Under the pieces are notes generated by a model. That model saw nothing but the letters and a program-made list of their open reading frames with translations, did no database searches and had not been told where the DNA came from. From an uncultured Sutterella sp. (GTDB taxonomy: Bacteria > Pseudomonadota > Gammaproteobacteria > Burkholderiales > Burkholderiaceae_F), in contig UQUM01000001.1 in NCBI GenBank assembly GCA_900544255.1, forward strand, positions 1 through 64,000: 64,000 bases of DNA, given 5' to 3'. Position numbers and translations under genes: made by a program. Positions within the stretch are counted from its first letter, which is position 1, and each line of letters opens with the position of its first letter. Of the stretch, positions 1 to 8,326 are shown in pieces.

Positions 1-157
1 TACCTTTCCGTTGGCGATGGAAGCTTGACGAGGTCCATGAGTTAATTAATAGCCTTATTTAGCAAACGTTATACTAGGATTTTTTGAAGAGAAACGCATA
101 AAAGTACGGTGGATTCCCTTATCCGCCTATTAAACGACCAACCTTAGGAGTCAATTT

Positions 158-859
158 ATGTCTGAAACTCAGAGTCCTCAGACCGAACAGGAAAAAGTCG
201 GCATCGGTGCCTACATTTCCTTGATTTTCGCCTGCATTTTCTTTTCCGGCGTCTTGGCGGGCAGCAATTGGTGGAGCGTTTTTGACTTCACCACGCTCAA
301 CGGCTCCCTGGGTAAAGTCGTTACGGCGGTAAGCCAGACCGCCGACGGCGTCACGACCGCCCTGGGCAATTTCCGCGGCAAGGGGGGCTCCGGCGCTATG
401 GACGGCTTCGTCTTTGCCGTGACCCTCATTCCTACCGTGATGTTCGCGCTCGCCATGGTGACGGTGCTTGAACACTACGGCGCCCTCAAGGCCGCCCGCA
501 AGATGCTCACCCCGGTGCTTCGTCCCCTCCTGGGCCTTCCCGGCTCCTGCGGTTTGGCACTCATTACGTCCCTGCAATCCACGGACGGCGGCGCTGCGCT
601 TACCCGTCAGTTAAAGGATTCTGGCGAATTGAATGAAGCCGAAACCAACATCTTCTGCCAGTTCCAGTATTCCGCCGACGCCACCATCACCAACTTCCTT
701 TCTTCGGGCGCCGTGATCTTCACACTCACCCTCGCAGACGGCACGCCTGCCGTTCCCACGTCGATCGGCGTGTGCCTGGGGCTCATTCTCGTGATGAAGG
801 TCGTCATCGCCAACGTAATGCGTCTTCTCATGATCCGCTCCCACAAAAAGGCCGCTTGA
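158..859 (+). CDS. yjiH: YjiH-type Gate-domain (nucleoside recognition) membrane protein, copy 1
   Basis: This 233-residue inner-membrane protein is predicted from its hydrophobic segments (about residues 17-36, 84-105, 125-140, 180-195, 203-225). It matches the YjiH/Gate-domain family by overall pattern, including the conserved stretch QSTDGGAALTR at residues 140-150. Substrate is not known; the 'nucleoside recognition' name is historical. AGGAG at about 145-149 sits 8 bases before the ATG and supports this start. The gene is 39 bases upstream of a YjiG-type partner and in line with an M20 peptidase, suggesting a three-gene operon. A close paralogue lies at 23415-24095. In E. coli the homologous pair sits beside the isoaspartyl dipeptidase gene iadA, which makes a peptide-related role plausible but unproven. 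Confidence 0.8.
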   Translation: MSETQSPQTEQEKVGIGAYISLIFACIFFSGVLAGSNWWSVFDFTTLNGSLGKVVTAVSQTADGVTTALGNFRGKGGSGAMDGFVFAVTLIPTVMFALAMVTVLEHYGALKAARKMLTPVLRPLLGLPGSCGLALITSLQSTDGGAALTRQLKDSGELNEAETNIFCQFQYSADATITNFLSSGAVIFTLTLADGTPAVPTSIGVCLGLILVMKVVIANVMRLLMIRSHKKAA

Positions 860-898
860 TCAGTCTGTGATTGCCAACGATTTTGAAAGGAATACAAA

Positions 899-1393
899 AT
901 GAGTGAAGTGAAAACTGCGGCTGCCGATCCCCACGCTTCGGCAAAAGAAATGGTGACCGACGTCTTCGTGCGCGGCGCCCGTCAGGGTTGGGGCATTGCC
1001 ATCGGCAGTATGCTCCCCAACGTGTTGATGGCCTTCGTCATCATTAAGGCCTTACAGATTACGGGGCTTCTGAAATTGATCGGCATTGCCTGCGGTCCCG
1101 TGATGGCGGTGTTCGGACTCCCGGGGGAAGCGGCTCCGGTGCTGCTGGCAGCCTGGATGAGTATGGGGGGCGGCGTGGGTGTTGCCGTCGCCTTGTTCGG
1201 TCAGGGTGCGATCGACGGCACGCATTTGGCGATTTTGACCCCTGCGATTTACCTCATGGGCTCGCAGCTGCAGTACATGGGTCGTCTCTTGGGCGTCGTC
1301 GGCATCCCCGGCAAGATGATTCCCCTCATGATGGCCTTATCCATCGTGGCAGCCTGCGTTGCCATGATTATCATGCGCGTTCTCGTTCTCTAA
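899..1393 (+). CDS. yjiG: YjiG-type Gate-domain membrane protein, copy 1
   Basis: A 164-residue membrane protein of the YjiG/SpmB type, the usual partner of YjiH. It has a hydrophilic N-terminus of about 35 residues, then several hydrophobic spans with glycine-rich turns such as GLPGEAAPVLLAAW and the motif SQLQYMGRLLG near residue 120, which is shared with the second copy at 22940-23431. AAAGGAAT upstream of the ATG at 899 serves as ribosome binding site. It lies between yjiH (39-base gap) and the M20 peptidase (18-base gap), so the three are probably co-transcribed. The two halves probably form one Gate-type membrane complex; substrate unknown. Confidence 0.78.
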   Translation: MSEVKTAAADPHASAKEMVTDVFVRGARQGWGIAIGSMLPNVLMAFVIIKALQITGLLKLIGIACGPVMAVFGLPGEAAPVLLAAWMSMGGGVGVAVALFGQGAIDGTHLAILTPAIYLMGSQLQYMGRLLGVVGIPGKMIPLMMALSIVAACVAMIIMRVLVL

Positions 1394-1411
1394 TTTCGAG
1401 GCTTAACAAAA

Positions 1412-2524
1412 ATGCTCGAAAGCTACTTGAAGGATCTCGCCGAGCTCGTCAACCGCGACTGCGGTACGGCCAACTGTGCGGGTGTTACGTCCGCCGCGGA
1501 AGTCATGAAGCGGCACTTTGACTCGATCGGATTTCATACCGAACTCGTCGATCTCGGAGAAGGCGCCGGTCGCGGACTCTTCGCGACCAACAAACCCGGC
1601 GCCGAAAAGTACGACGTTCTTTTGAACGCGCACCTTGACACCGTGTTCCCCGACGGCACGGCGGCCGCCCGTCCCATGTCGCACGAAGGCGACCATGTGA
1701 AGGGCCCGGGGTGCTCGGACTGCAAGAGCGGCGTGCTCGCGATCTTCTACGCCATCAAGAATGCGCGCAAGGAAGACCTTGACCGTCTCGCGATTGCCGT
1801 GTGCCTCAATCCGGACGAAGAAACGGGGTCACACTTCTCGCACGATTGGCTCGTCGCCGAAGCGAAAAAGGCCAAGCGCGCTTTGGTGTTTGAAGCGGCG
1901 CGTGCGGGCGGCGAACTCGTCCGTGCCCGTAAGGGCCGCTACGGCTACAAAGTAACCGTAAAAGGCGTCTCCGCCCACGCCGGCAACAATCCGCAGGACG
2001 GCCGTTCTGCGGTGCTCGCCGCCTGCCGCTTTGCGCTTGAAGCCGACAAACTCCAGGATATGGAAAAAGCCGGCACGAGCGTAAACGTCATCGTGAGCGA
2101 AGGCGGTACCGTCTCCAACGTCGTTCCCGACAAGTGCGTGCTCCTTTTCGACACCCGGTTCTGGACGCCTGAAGAAGCCGAACGTCTGGACAAGGGCTTT
2201 ACGGCCTTGGCGGCCGCTGACTGGGGCGACGGCATCACCGTCACCTTGGAAAAAACGGACTACACGCCTCCCATGCCCTACACGGACGCCACGAAGGAAC
2301 TCGTGGGCCAGATCGAAGAAGCCGCCAAAGCCGAAGGCTTCTCGGTCGCGTGGGTCGACGCTGGCGGCGGCTCCGACGGTAACCACATGGCAATGACGGG
2401 GATCCCCGTCATTGACGGCGTGGGCCCGGCAGGCGGCGGCTTCCACACGGATCGCGAATTCCTGCGCGTGGATACGATTGAAGAACGTATCCGCATGGTG
2501 AGTCGCTTCTTCTCGCTCATCTGA
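1412..2524 (+). CDS. M20 family metallopeptidase (carboxypeptidase G2/ArgE-like)
   Basis: This 370-residue protein has the hallmarks of dinuclear-zinc M20 amidohydrolases: NAHLDTVFP with ligand His74 and Asp76, GPGCSDCKSG with bridging Asp103, PDEETGS with the catalytic and ligand glutamates near 137-138, a dimerisation insert starting near residue 165 with VSAHAGNNPQDGRSAV, and a C-terminal FHTDREF ligand histidine near 345. No signal peptide is visible, so it is probably cytoplasmic. Known family members cleave C-terminal amino acids or acyl groups from small peptides and amino-acid conjugates; the exact substrate cannot be read. Being last in the operon with the Gate pair, it may process what that pair transports. 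A strong terminator follows at 2545-2580. Confidence 0.85.
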   Translation: MLESYLKDLAELVNRDCGTANCAGVTSAAEVMKRHFDSIGFHTELVDLGEGAGRGLFATNKPGAEKYDVLLNAHLDTVFPDGTAAARPMSHEGDHVKGPGCSDCKSGVLAIFYAIKNARKEDLDRLAIAVCLNPDEETGSHFSHDWLVAEAKKAKRALVFEAARAGGELVRARKGRYGYKVTVKGVSAHAGNNPQDGRSAVLAACRFALEADKLQDMEKAGTSVNVIVSEGGTVSNVVPDKCVLLFDTRFWTPEEAERLDKGFTALAAADWGDGITVTLEKTDYTPPMPYTDATKELVGQIEEAAKAEGFSVAWVDAGGGSDGNHMAMTGIPVIDGVGPAGGGFHTDREFLRVDTIEERIRMVSRFFSLI

Positions 2525-2544
2525 GTCCCGTGCGCTAAAGTCTC

Positions 2545-2580
2545 GGGTCGGTTGCTTATTCGAGCAACCGACCCTTTTTC
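2545..2580 (+). terminator. Intrinsic terminator after the M20 peptidase
   Basis: A perfect 12-base-pair stem (2545-2556 with 2563-2574) closes a 6-base loop and is followed by TTTTTCTTTTTC. It ends the YjiH-YjiG-M20 unit. A TTG at 2552 that would lengthen the next gene falls inside this stem, which argues against that start. Confidence 0.85.
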
Positions 2581-2593
2581 TTTTTCCCGCACC

Positions 2594-2866
2594 ATGACGG
2601 ACTTTTCTCACGACACCCCGCACTACGCCCGCTTCATCGCCGCAGAACTCTTGGCGGCGCGCCGTGAGCGCGGCCTCACGCAAACCGACGTCGCCCGACT
2701 GGCAGGCGTTCGTCCCGCCACCGTCTGCCGAGCTGAAAGCGAACCTCACCGCATGGTGACGGATGTCCTCATGAAAGTCGCGGCAGCTTTAAATCTCACG
2801 CTCACCCTGACCCCCGCCGATCCCGAAACCCCGCGCCCGATGAAACCCCGCATCCGATCACTCTGA
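2594..2866 (+). CDS. Small XRE-family helix-turn-helix protein
   Basis: A 90-residue protein with a single Cro/CI-type helix-turn-helix: LLAARRERGLTQTDVARLAG then VRPATVCRAESE at about residues 19-52, followed by a short tail (VLMKVAAALNLTLTLTPAD) typical of small HipB-like or antitoxin-like XRE proteins. I use the ATG at 2594 because the upstream in-frame TTG lies in the preceding terminator. No clear Shine-Dalgarno is visible, and no toxin partner is adjacent: the next gene is the DegP protease. DNA binding is likely, the target is unknown. Confidence 0.65.
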   Translation: MTDFSHDTPHYARFIAAELLAARRERGLTQTDVARLAGVRPATVCRAESEPHRMVTDVLMKVAAALNLTLTLTPADPETPRPMKPRIRSL

Positions 2867-3022
2867 TGCCGTCTGGTTGCGGCTTTGTTACAAATTCAAG
2901 GGTTCTGAAACAAGCTCCCCGCCTTTTTTAAGGTTACCGCCCCGTCTTTTGCAGTATCTTTGCAACATTCATGGACGGGCGGTATTTTTTCGAAGACCGC
3001 TTCTTTTTCGGATCAAATAAAA

Positions 3023-4453
3023 ATGATGAAAAATGTGTTGAAGCCCGCAGCCGCTGCCGTGGCAGTCGCTGCTCTGATTGCCGGCACGACGCTCGTGTCC
3101 GCGCCGGTTTTGGCCGCCGATGCGACGCCTTCCGTGCGCGCTGAGCTCCCCAACTTCGTGGATCTCGTGGAAAAATACGGCAAGGGCGTCGTCAACATTT
3201 CCACCGTACGCGAAGCCCGTCAGATCGCCGGTGCCGATCCCTTCGGCGGCATGGATGAACAGAGCGCGGAAATCTTCCGCCGTTTCGGTTTCCCGATGCC
3301 CTTTACGTTCGGCGGCCCTCGCGAAGTGCCTGAACAGCGCGGCACGGGATCCGGCTTCATCATCAGCGCCGATGGTCTCATCCTCACGAACCATCACGTC
3401 GTGGACGGTGCGGACACCATTACGGTTCGTCTCACGGACAACCGGGAATTTAAGGGCAAGGTCTTGGGAAGCGATGCCAAAACCGACATTGCCGTCGTAA
3501 AGATCGACGCCAAAGATCTGCCGGTTCTGAAGATGGGCAACAGCGACAATCTTAAGGTCGGAGAATGGGTCGCCGCCATCGGCAGTCCCTTCGGTCTCGA
3601 CAACACGGTGACCGCGGGCATCGTGTCCGCAAAGAGCCGCAAGCTGCCGAACGATCAGTACGTCCCCTTTATTCAGACGGACGTTGCGGTGAATCCCGGT
3701 AACTCCGGCGGCCCGCTCTTTAACATGGACGGCGAAGTCGTGGGCATCAATTCCCAGATCTTCTCCACATCGGGCGGCTTCATGGGCCTCTCCTTCGCGA
3801 TCCCGATCGATCTTGCGCTGCAGATCAAGGATCAGCTCGTGAAAACCGGCAAAGTCACCCGCGGCCGCATCGGCGTCATGATTCAGAACATCACGCCGGA
3901 ACTCGCGGAATCCTTTGGCCTTAAGAGCGTAAAGGGCGCCATCGTCGCGCAGATCGATAAAGACGGCCCTGCCGCAAAAAGCGAACTGCAGGAAGGCGAC
4001 ATCATCACGACCGTCAACGGCAAGACCGTGGAATCGAGCGGTGACATGCCCGTCATCATCAGCGCCATGAAACCGGGTGATACCGCCACGCTCACGGTAC
4101 TGCGCGACGGTAAGTCGCAGACCGTGAAAGTGCAGATTGCCGAAGCCGGCAACGACGACTGGCAGTCCGGCAAACAGGGCGGTCACGCCAAAGCGGCAGC
4201 CTTGGGCGTCACGGTACGGGGCTTAAATGACGAAGAAAAACAGCAGGCGGAGACCGAAGGCCTCTTGGTTGTAAAGAGCGAAGGCGCTGCGAAGAAAGCG
4301 GGGATCGTTGAAGGCGACATCATCGTGAACGTGAACGGCGTCAAGATGCGTAAGAGCACGGACTTGGGAGCGATTCTCGCCAAGAGCAAGAACCTCCGGA
4401 TCCTCGTGCAGCGTAAGAACGGCCGCATCTTCATCCCGGTGCGCCTGAAGTAA
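3023..4453 (+). CDS. degP: DegP/HtrA-type periplasmic serine protease (Do family)
   Basis: A 476-residue protein with a signal peptide (MMKNVLK, then an alanine-rich core ending near VLA at 29-31), a trypsin-like domain and two PDZ domains. The triad is visible: His125 in LTNHHVV, Asp155 in AKTDIAVV, Ser228 in GNSGGPL. PDZ1 begins near residue 283 (GRIGVMIQNI) and PDZ2 near 390 (LGVTVRGLN). Its role is degradation or chaperoning of misfolded envelope proteins. The longer frame from a TTG at 2960 would bury the signal peptide, so I start at the ATG-ATG at 3023/3026. Transcribed alone and ended by a terminator at 4479-4518. Whether it is the DegP or MucD/DegQ paralogue cannot be told from one gene. 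Confidence 0.9.
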   Translation: MMKNVLKPAAAAVAVAALIAGTTLVSAPVLAADATPSVRAELPNFVDLVEKYGKGVVNISTVREARQIAGADPFGGMDEQSAEIFRRFGFPMPFTFGGPREVPEQRGTGSGFIISADGLILTNHHVVDGADTITVRLTDNREFKGKVLGSDAKTDIAVVKIDAKDLPVLKMGNSDNLKVGEWVAAIGSPFGLDNTVTAGIVSAKSRKLPNDQYVPFIQTDVAVNPGNSGGPLFNMDGEVVGINSQIFSTSGGFMGLSFAIPIDLALQIKDQLVKTGKVTRGRIGVMIQNITPELAESFGLKSVKGAIVAQIDKDGPAAKSELQEGDIITTVNGKTVESSGDMPVIISAMKPGDTATLTVLRDGKSQTVKVQIAEAGNDDWQSGKQGGHAKAAALGVTVRGLNDEEKQQAETEGLLVVKSEGAAKKAGIVEGDIIVNVNGVKMRKSTDLGAILAKSKNLRILVQRKNGRIFIPVRLK

Positions 4454-4478
4454 TCGTCAGCGACAACGCTTAATGCAG

Positions 4479-4518
4479 ATCGCCCCGCCGTTCTCAATGA
4501 AAGGCGGGGCGATTTTTT
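4479..4518 (+). terminator. Intrinsic terminator after degP
   Basis: An 11-base-pair GC-rich stem (4479-4489 with 4503-4513) is followed by six T residues. The minus strand lacks a U-tract here, so it serves degP and not the convergent dctA. Confidence 0.85.
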
Positions 4519-4534
4519 GGAGGGAAAGGCTGTA

Positions 4535-5899
4535 TCAGACGTCGGCCTTCGCGTCCGGCTTATGGTCGTACTTCGCCTTCGCGCCCGCGATCTGCTCCAA
4601 TTCCTGAGCGCTCGCGGCGGCTTCCGCAAGATGCCGGTTCTTCGGATGCATCACTTCGTTCAACTGATCTTCGTTCACATCCTTCATCCAGTGTCCCACG
4701 ACGATGCAGGCGATGCCGTTGCCGATCATGTTGGTAAGCGCTCGGGCTTCACTCATGAAGCGGTCCACCCCAAGAATCAGTGCCAAACCGGCCACCGGCA
4801 CGTGCCCCACGGCCGACAATGTCGCCGCGAGCACAATAAAGCCCGACCCCGTCACGCCCGCCGCACCCTTACTCGTCAGAAGCAACACGGCCAAAAGCGT
4901 CACCTGCTGCATGATCGTCATCTGTACGTCGCAGGCCTGAGCAATGAAGACGGCGGCCATCGTGAGATAAATCGCCGTGCCGTCCAAGTTAAAGGAATAT
5001 CCCGTCGGGATCACGAGCCCCACGACGGGCTTACTGACGCCTGCGTGTTCCATCTTCGCCATCATGCGCGGGAGCACGGATTCCGAAGACGACGTCCCAA
5101 GGACAATCAGAAGCTCTTCCTTGATATAGCCGATGTAGCGGAAGATAGAGAACCCGTGCCAACGGCAGATGCCGCCCAGCACCCCGAGCACAAAGAGAAG
5201 ACACGTGAGATAGAACGTCCCCATCAGTTCCGCCAAGGGAAGCAACGACCCGATACCGTACTTACCGATCGTAAAAGCCATTGCGCCGAACGCACCCACA
5301 GGCGCCACGCGCATGATCATGCCCACGATCTGGAAAAGGACGTGCGAACTCTTTTCAATCACGTCGAAAATCAACGTACCGCGGCCGCCGAACTTATGAA
5401 GCGCAAACCCAAAAAGAAGCGAGAAGAACAAAACCTGCAGAATTTCACCGTCCGCAAACGCCCCCACGACGGTATGCGGAATGATGTTCATCAAGAACTG
5501 CGTCGTAGTCTGCATCTTGCCCGGCCCCGTGTAAGCCGCCACCGCACCGCTGTCCAAAGTCGACGGATCCACGTGCATGCCGACACCGGGCTGGCAGACG
5601 TTCACCACGATAAGACCGATGATGAGCGCGATCGTCGACACGACTTCAAAATAAAGCAGCGCGAGCCCCCCGGTTTTCCCCACCTTCTTCATGTCCTCCA
5701 TACCAGCAATACCGGTGACAACCGTGCAGAAGATGACGGGGGCGATGATCATTTTGATGAGGCGGATGAAGCCGTCGCCGAACGGTTTCATCTGGGCACC
5801 GACGTCGGGGAAGAAGTACCCCAGGAGGACGCCGAAAATAATGGCGCAGATCACCTGGAAATAAAGAACCTTGTAAATCGGGGTACGCTTTTTGCTCAT
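4535..5899 (-). CDS. dctA: C4-dicarboxylate:cation symporter DctA
   Basis: A 454-residue sodium- or proton-coupled dicarboxylate symporter of the DAACS family. It follows E. coli DctA closely by memory, e.g. IKMIIAPVIFCTVVTGIAGM, the serine-rich loop LGTSSSESVLPRM, VIPTGYSFNLDGTAIYLTMA and KGAAGVTGSGFIVLAATLSA, which are the family's substrate- and cation-binding hairpins. Expected role is inner-membrane uptake of succinate, fumarate and malate. I start at 5899 (MSKKRTP) because GAGGT lies about 10 bases upstream; the same SD nearly touches the in-frame ATG at 5908, and the longer frame to 6019 adds an atypical 40-residue extension. A hairpin and an 18-bp palindrome lie upstream (see separate entries). 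Confidence 0.92.
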   Translation of the reverse strand: MSKKRTPIYKVLYFQVICAIIFGVLLGYFFPDVGAQMKPFGDGFIRLIKMIIAPVIFCTVVTGIAGMEDMKKVGKTGGLALLYFEVVSTIALIIGLIVVNVCQPGVGMHVDPSTLDSGAVAAYTGPGKMQTTTQFLMNIIPHTVVGAFADGEILQVLFFSLLFGFALHKFGGRGTLIFDVIEKSSHVLFQIVGMIMRVAPVGAFGAMAFTIGKYGIGSLLPLAELMGTFYLTCLLFVLGVLGGICRWHGFSIFRYIGYIKEELLIVLGTSSSESVLPRMMAKMEHAGVSKPVVGLVIPTGYSFNLDGTAIYLTMAAVFIAQACDVQMTIMQQVTLLAVLLLTSKGAAGVTGSGFIVLAATLSAVGHVPVAGLALILGVDRFMSEARALTNMIGNGIACIVVGHWMKDVNEDQLNEVMHPKNRHLAEAAASAQELEQIAGAKAKYDHKPDAKADV

Positions 5900-5917
5900 G
5901 ATGCCCATTACCTCAGC

Positions 5918-5935
5918 GGGCCGCTCACGCGGCCC
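5918..5935 (-). promoter_or_regulatory. Hairpin immediately upstream of the dctA ribosome binding site
   Basis: GGGCCGC (5918-5924) and GCGGCCC (5929-5935) form a 7-bp all-GC stem with a 4-base loop, ending only a few bases before the dctA GAGGT. It could modulate translation or protect the 5' end of the mRNA. No U-tract, so it is not a terminator. Confidence 0.4.
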
Positions 5936-5978
5936 GTCAATTGTTCGGTTCCGTTGATGTTCCAATCGGGGGTTTATT

Positions 5979-5996
5979 GAAAAGAGATCTCTTTTC
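5979..5996. promoter_or_regulatory. 18-bp perfect palindrome upstream of dctA, possible operator
   Basis: GAAAAGAGATCTCTTTTC is a perfect palindrome about 80 bases upstream of the dctA start. A second inverted repeat, CTTTGC-(6)-GCAAAG, abuts it at 5996-6013. The 348-base gap between dctA and the tetR-type gene otherwise holds only the tetR terminator (6207-6239) and no ORF I would call. No sigma-54 signature (TGGCAC-N5-TTGC) is seen, so a DctBD-type promoter is not supported. Confidence 0.35.
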
Positions 5997-6206
5997 TTTG
6001 CCTCGACGCAAAGGTTCAACGGGTTCTTTACAAACGCGGGCTATTTTTGCAGTTTCTTTTCGAGCGCGCAAGATAATCGGCTGAGGAATTTGCACTACAT
6101 CTTTCGATGATATCGCAAGGATTGAAAATCTTCTCATTTTCTCTCAGGGTCTCCCCTAGGAGAATCCGCCTAAACGTCTTAAAGTCCCACAGGGTCAACG
6201 GCTAAG

Positions 6207-6239
6207 AAAAAACCGCCGATTCTGAAGAACCGACGGTTT
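6207..6239 (-). terminator. Intrinsic terminator of the RND efflux/tetR operon
   Basis: On the minus strand an AACCGTCGGTTC/GAATCGGCGGTT hairpin is followed by TTTTTT. It lies just after the tetR-type stop codon and closes the operon running from 12676. Confidence 0.75.
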
Positions 6240-6247
6240 CCTTTGTT

Positions 6248-6904
6248 TTAAGCGACAGCACTCCCGTTCATGGAGCGCCAAATTCGATCAGCGACCTTCT
6301 TCGCCAACCGCTCCTTATCGAGCGACTCCTGACCGAGTACCCGAAAGTAGAGTCCGTCAACGAGTGACAAATCCGCATCGAGCCTGGCTTCCGCTTCCTC
6401 CCGCGTGAGACGCCCGTTTTTCATGTAACAAGGCAACAGAATTTCATGCCACGCGGCATCGTACGTCTTCACCGCCCGCTGAATCCGCGGATTCACCACC
6501 GATTCCGACAGAATCTCAAACGTAAGACGCGCCGCCGTTTTATCGAGCTTCGTGAGCGCCAATTCGTACACTGACTGCCGGCAGATTTCCTCTTCCGAGA
6601 GATTGCTCTCCCGGTAAAACCGATTTTTCTCACGGAGTTTGTCGAGTTCGCGCTGCGCAAAGACTTCCACAATGGCATCCCGACTTTCAAAGAAGTTGTA
6701 GAGATGTCCGACGCTCACCCCGGCTTCCCGGGCGATGTCGCTCATTGAGGTACTGTGAAAGCCTTTCTTCGTGAAGCAGACGTACGCCGCATGAAGAATC
6801 TGCGCAAACCGCTGTTCGCGGTTAATTTCACGCGGCGAAGGTTCCCCGGGCCGCCGCCGGCGGGATCGCCCGAGCGAAACCGCCGTTTCGGTTGCGGTCC
6901 CCAT
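6248..6904 (-). CDS. TetR-family regulator at the 3' end of the RND efflux operon
   Basis: A 218-residue TetR-type repressor. After a basic arginine-rich N-terminus (GRSRRRRPGE) comes the TetR DNA-binding domain at about residues 30-75 with AAYVCFTKKGFHSTSMSDIA and REAGVSVGHLYNFFESRDAI; the rest is a helical ligand-binding domain. Its ATG directly abuts the oprM-type stop codon (no spacer), so translation is probably coupled. AcrR-type repressors are usually divergent from acrAB; here the repressor is the last gene of its presumed target operon, giving direct feedback if it binds the palindrome at 12790-12807. Confidence 0.85.
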   Translation of the reverse strand: MGTATETAVSLGRSRRRRPGEPSPREINREQRFAQILHAAYVCFTKKGFHSTSMSDIAREAGVSVGHLYNFFESRDAIVEVFAQRELDKLREKNRFYRESNLSEEEICRQSVYELALTKLDKTAARLTFEILSESVVNPRIQRAVKTYDAAWHEILLPCYMKNGRLTREEAEARLDADLSLVDGLYFRVLGQESLDKERLAKKVADRIWRSMNGSAVA

Positions 6905-8326
6905 TTACTTCTCAGGCGTCGCGATAACCGAGCCGCCGCCCATCGCCTTATAGAGCGTCACGAGGCTTGCCGAGCGCGCAAGCTGAGCGGAGATCAGTCC
7001 CTGCTGTGCTGAGAAGTTCGTCCGCTGACTGTCCAAAACGGACAAGTAGCTGTCTGCTCCGCTTTTGTAGCGTTCCTGCGCAAGACGGTAGGTTTCCGCC
7101 GCCGCGTCCGCCAAGTCCTTGCGGGCCTTCAACTCTTCGTCCACGGTGCCTTCGGTCGCAAGCGCATCCGCCACGTCCTTAAAAGCCTTCTGGATCGCCC
7201 CTTCATAAGTCGCCAACGCTGCCTTCTGCTGCGCCTTGGCGGCATTCAAGTTCGCCACGTTTGCGCCGCCCGCAAAGATCGGGAGCGACACGGACGGTAC
7301 AAACTGCCACACTTTGGTGCCAGCATCAAAAAGGTTGGAAAGTTCTGAAGACGACGTCCCGTAGAACCCGGTCAACGTAATGCGTGGGAAGAAGGCCGCA
7401 CGGGCGACGCCGATATTGGCATTGGCGCTCTTTAACTGCGCTTCCGCCGATGCGATGTCCGGGCGCTGCAGCAGTACTTCAGACGGCACGTTCGAAATAG
7501 CGGACACACGGTTTACGCTCGCCGTTTCAAGACCTTCGGGTTCCAAAGCCGTGTCGTAGGCCGCCCCCACGAGCAATGCCAGGGCATTGCGGTACCGTGC
7601 AACCGAGCGCACCGCCTGCACGCGGGCGGCGGTAGCGGTCGCAACGCTCTGACGCACCTGCTGCACGTCAATGAGGCTCGAAGCGCCGAGCTCGTAACTC
7701 TTTTCGATGAGTTTCGCGCTTTCCGTCTGGCTCTTGAAGGTTTCTTCCGCAAGCTTCAACTGGCTCTTGGCAGCTCCCAACGCGAGCCACGTCTGTGCCG
7801 TGTCGGTAATCACCGTCATCTGCGCCGAGCGCTGCGCAGCTTCCGTTTGGAAGTACGCCTGCAGTGCCTGTTCGTTCGCGTTTCTTACACGACCGAAGAA
7901 GTCGAGTTCATACGATGAGAGCGCCGCCTGAGCCGAATAGGTGTGCTGCGCACCGCCTGAAGGCTGCGGCGTATTCACGCCGGAACTGCGCGCCGTTTCG
8001 CTGCCCGCCGCCGCAATGGAGGGCAACAAATTCGCACGGTTCACGTTGTACTGCGCACGGGCCTTTTCGACGTTGTAAACCGCCGCCCGAAGATCACGGT
8101 TGTTTTCAAGCGCCGCGTTGATGAGCTTCACAAGGCGCTCGTCGGTGAAGAAATCACTCCAGGCCGCGAGCCCCTCGGTCACCACTTTGGCGTTGGCCGT
8201 TGCCGCATCCGCGGGCCACGCCTGCGCCACCGGTGCTTCCGGACGTTCGTAGTCCGGCGCAAGCGACACGCACCCCGTCAGCATCAGCGCCGACACCAGG
8301 GGAAGAAGACACAAGCTCTTACGCAT
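6905..8326 (-). CDS. oprM: Outer-membrane efflux lipoprotein (OprM/NodT family)
   Basis: A 473-residue outer-membrane channel component. The N-terminus MRKSLCLLPLVSALMLTGCVS is a lipoprotein signal with lipobox LTGC (Cys19), followed by the family-typical start LAPDYERPEAPV. Two repeated TolC-like halves are visible, each with long alanine/glutamine-rich helices (e.g. LYNVEKARAQY-like and LLQRPDIASAEAQL segments). It overlaps the end of acrB by 8 bases and is followed without spacing by the tetR-type gene. It should form the exit duct of the tripartite pump. The symbol is by family resemblance; specificity is not implied. Confidence 0.88.
   Translation of the reverse strand: MRKSLCLLPLVSALMLTGCVSLAPDYERPEAPVAQAWPADAATANAKVVTEGLAAWSDFFTDERLVKLINAALENNRDLRAAVYNVEKARAQYNVNRANLLPSIAAAGSETARSSGVNTPQPSGGAQHTYSAQAALSSYELDFFGRVRNANEQALQAYFQTEAAQRSAQMTVITDTAQTWLALGAAKSQLKLAEETFKSQTESAKLIEKSYELGASSLIDVQQVRQSVATATAARVQAVRSVARYRNALALLVGAAYDTALEPEGLETASVNRVSAISNVPSEVLLQRPDIASAEAQLKSANANIGVARAAFFPRITLTGFYGTSSSELSNLFDAGTKVWQFVPSVSLPIFAGGANVANLNAAKAQQKAALATYEGAIQKAFKDVADALATEGTVDEELKARKDLADAAAETYRLAQERYKSGADSYLSVLDSQRTNFSAQQGLISAQLARSASLVTLYKAMGGGSVIATPEK

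Noticed and set aside
1..157. Promoter for the first operon (TTGACG at 25-30, TATACT at 70-75)
   Set aside because: The hexamers do not pair at 16-18 base spacing, so I do not call a promoter.
2552..2593. Extended N-terminus of the XRE protein from TTG 2552
   Set aside because: The added codons lie in the terminator hairpin of the preceding operon.
2969..4186. 405-residue reading frame antisense to degP, His/Asp/Arg rich
   Set aside because: It is the GC-rich shadow of a clear DegP gene; composition is unlike real proteins and no SD or family motif is present.
4517..5980. 487-residue reading frame antisense to dctA
   Set aside because: Low-complexity His/Arg/Asp composition and complete overlap with a clear transporter.
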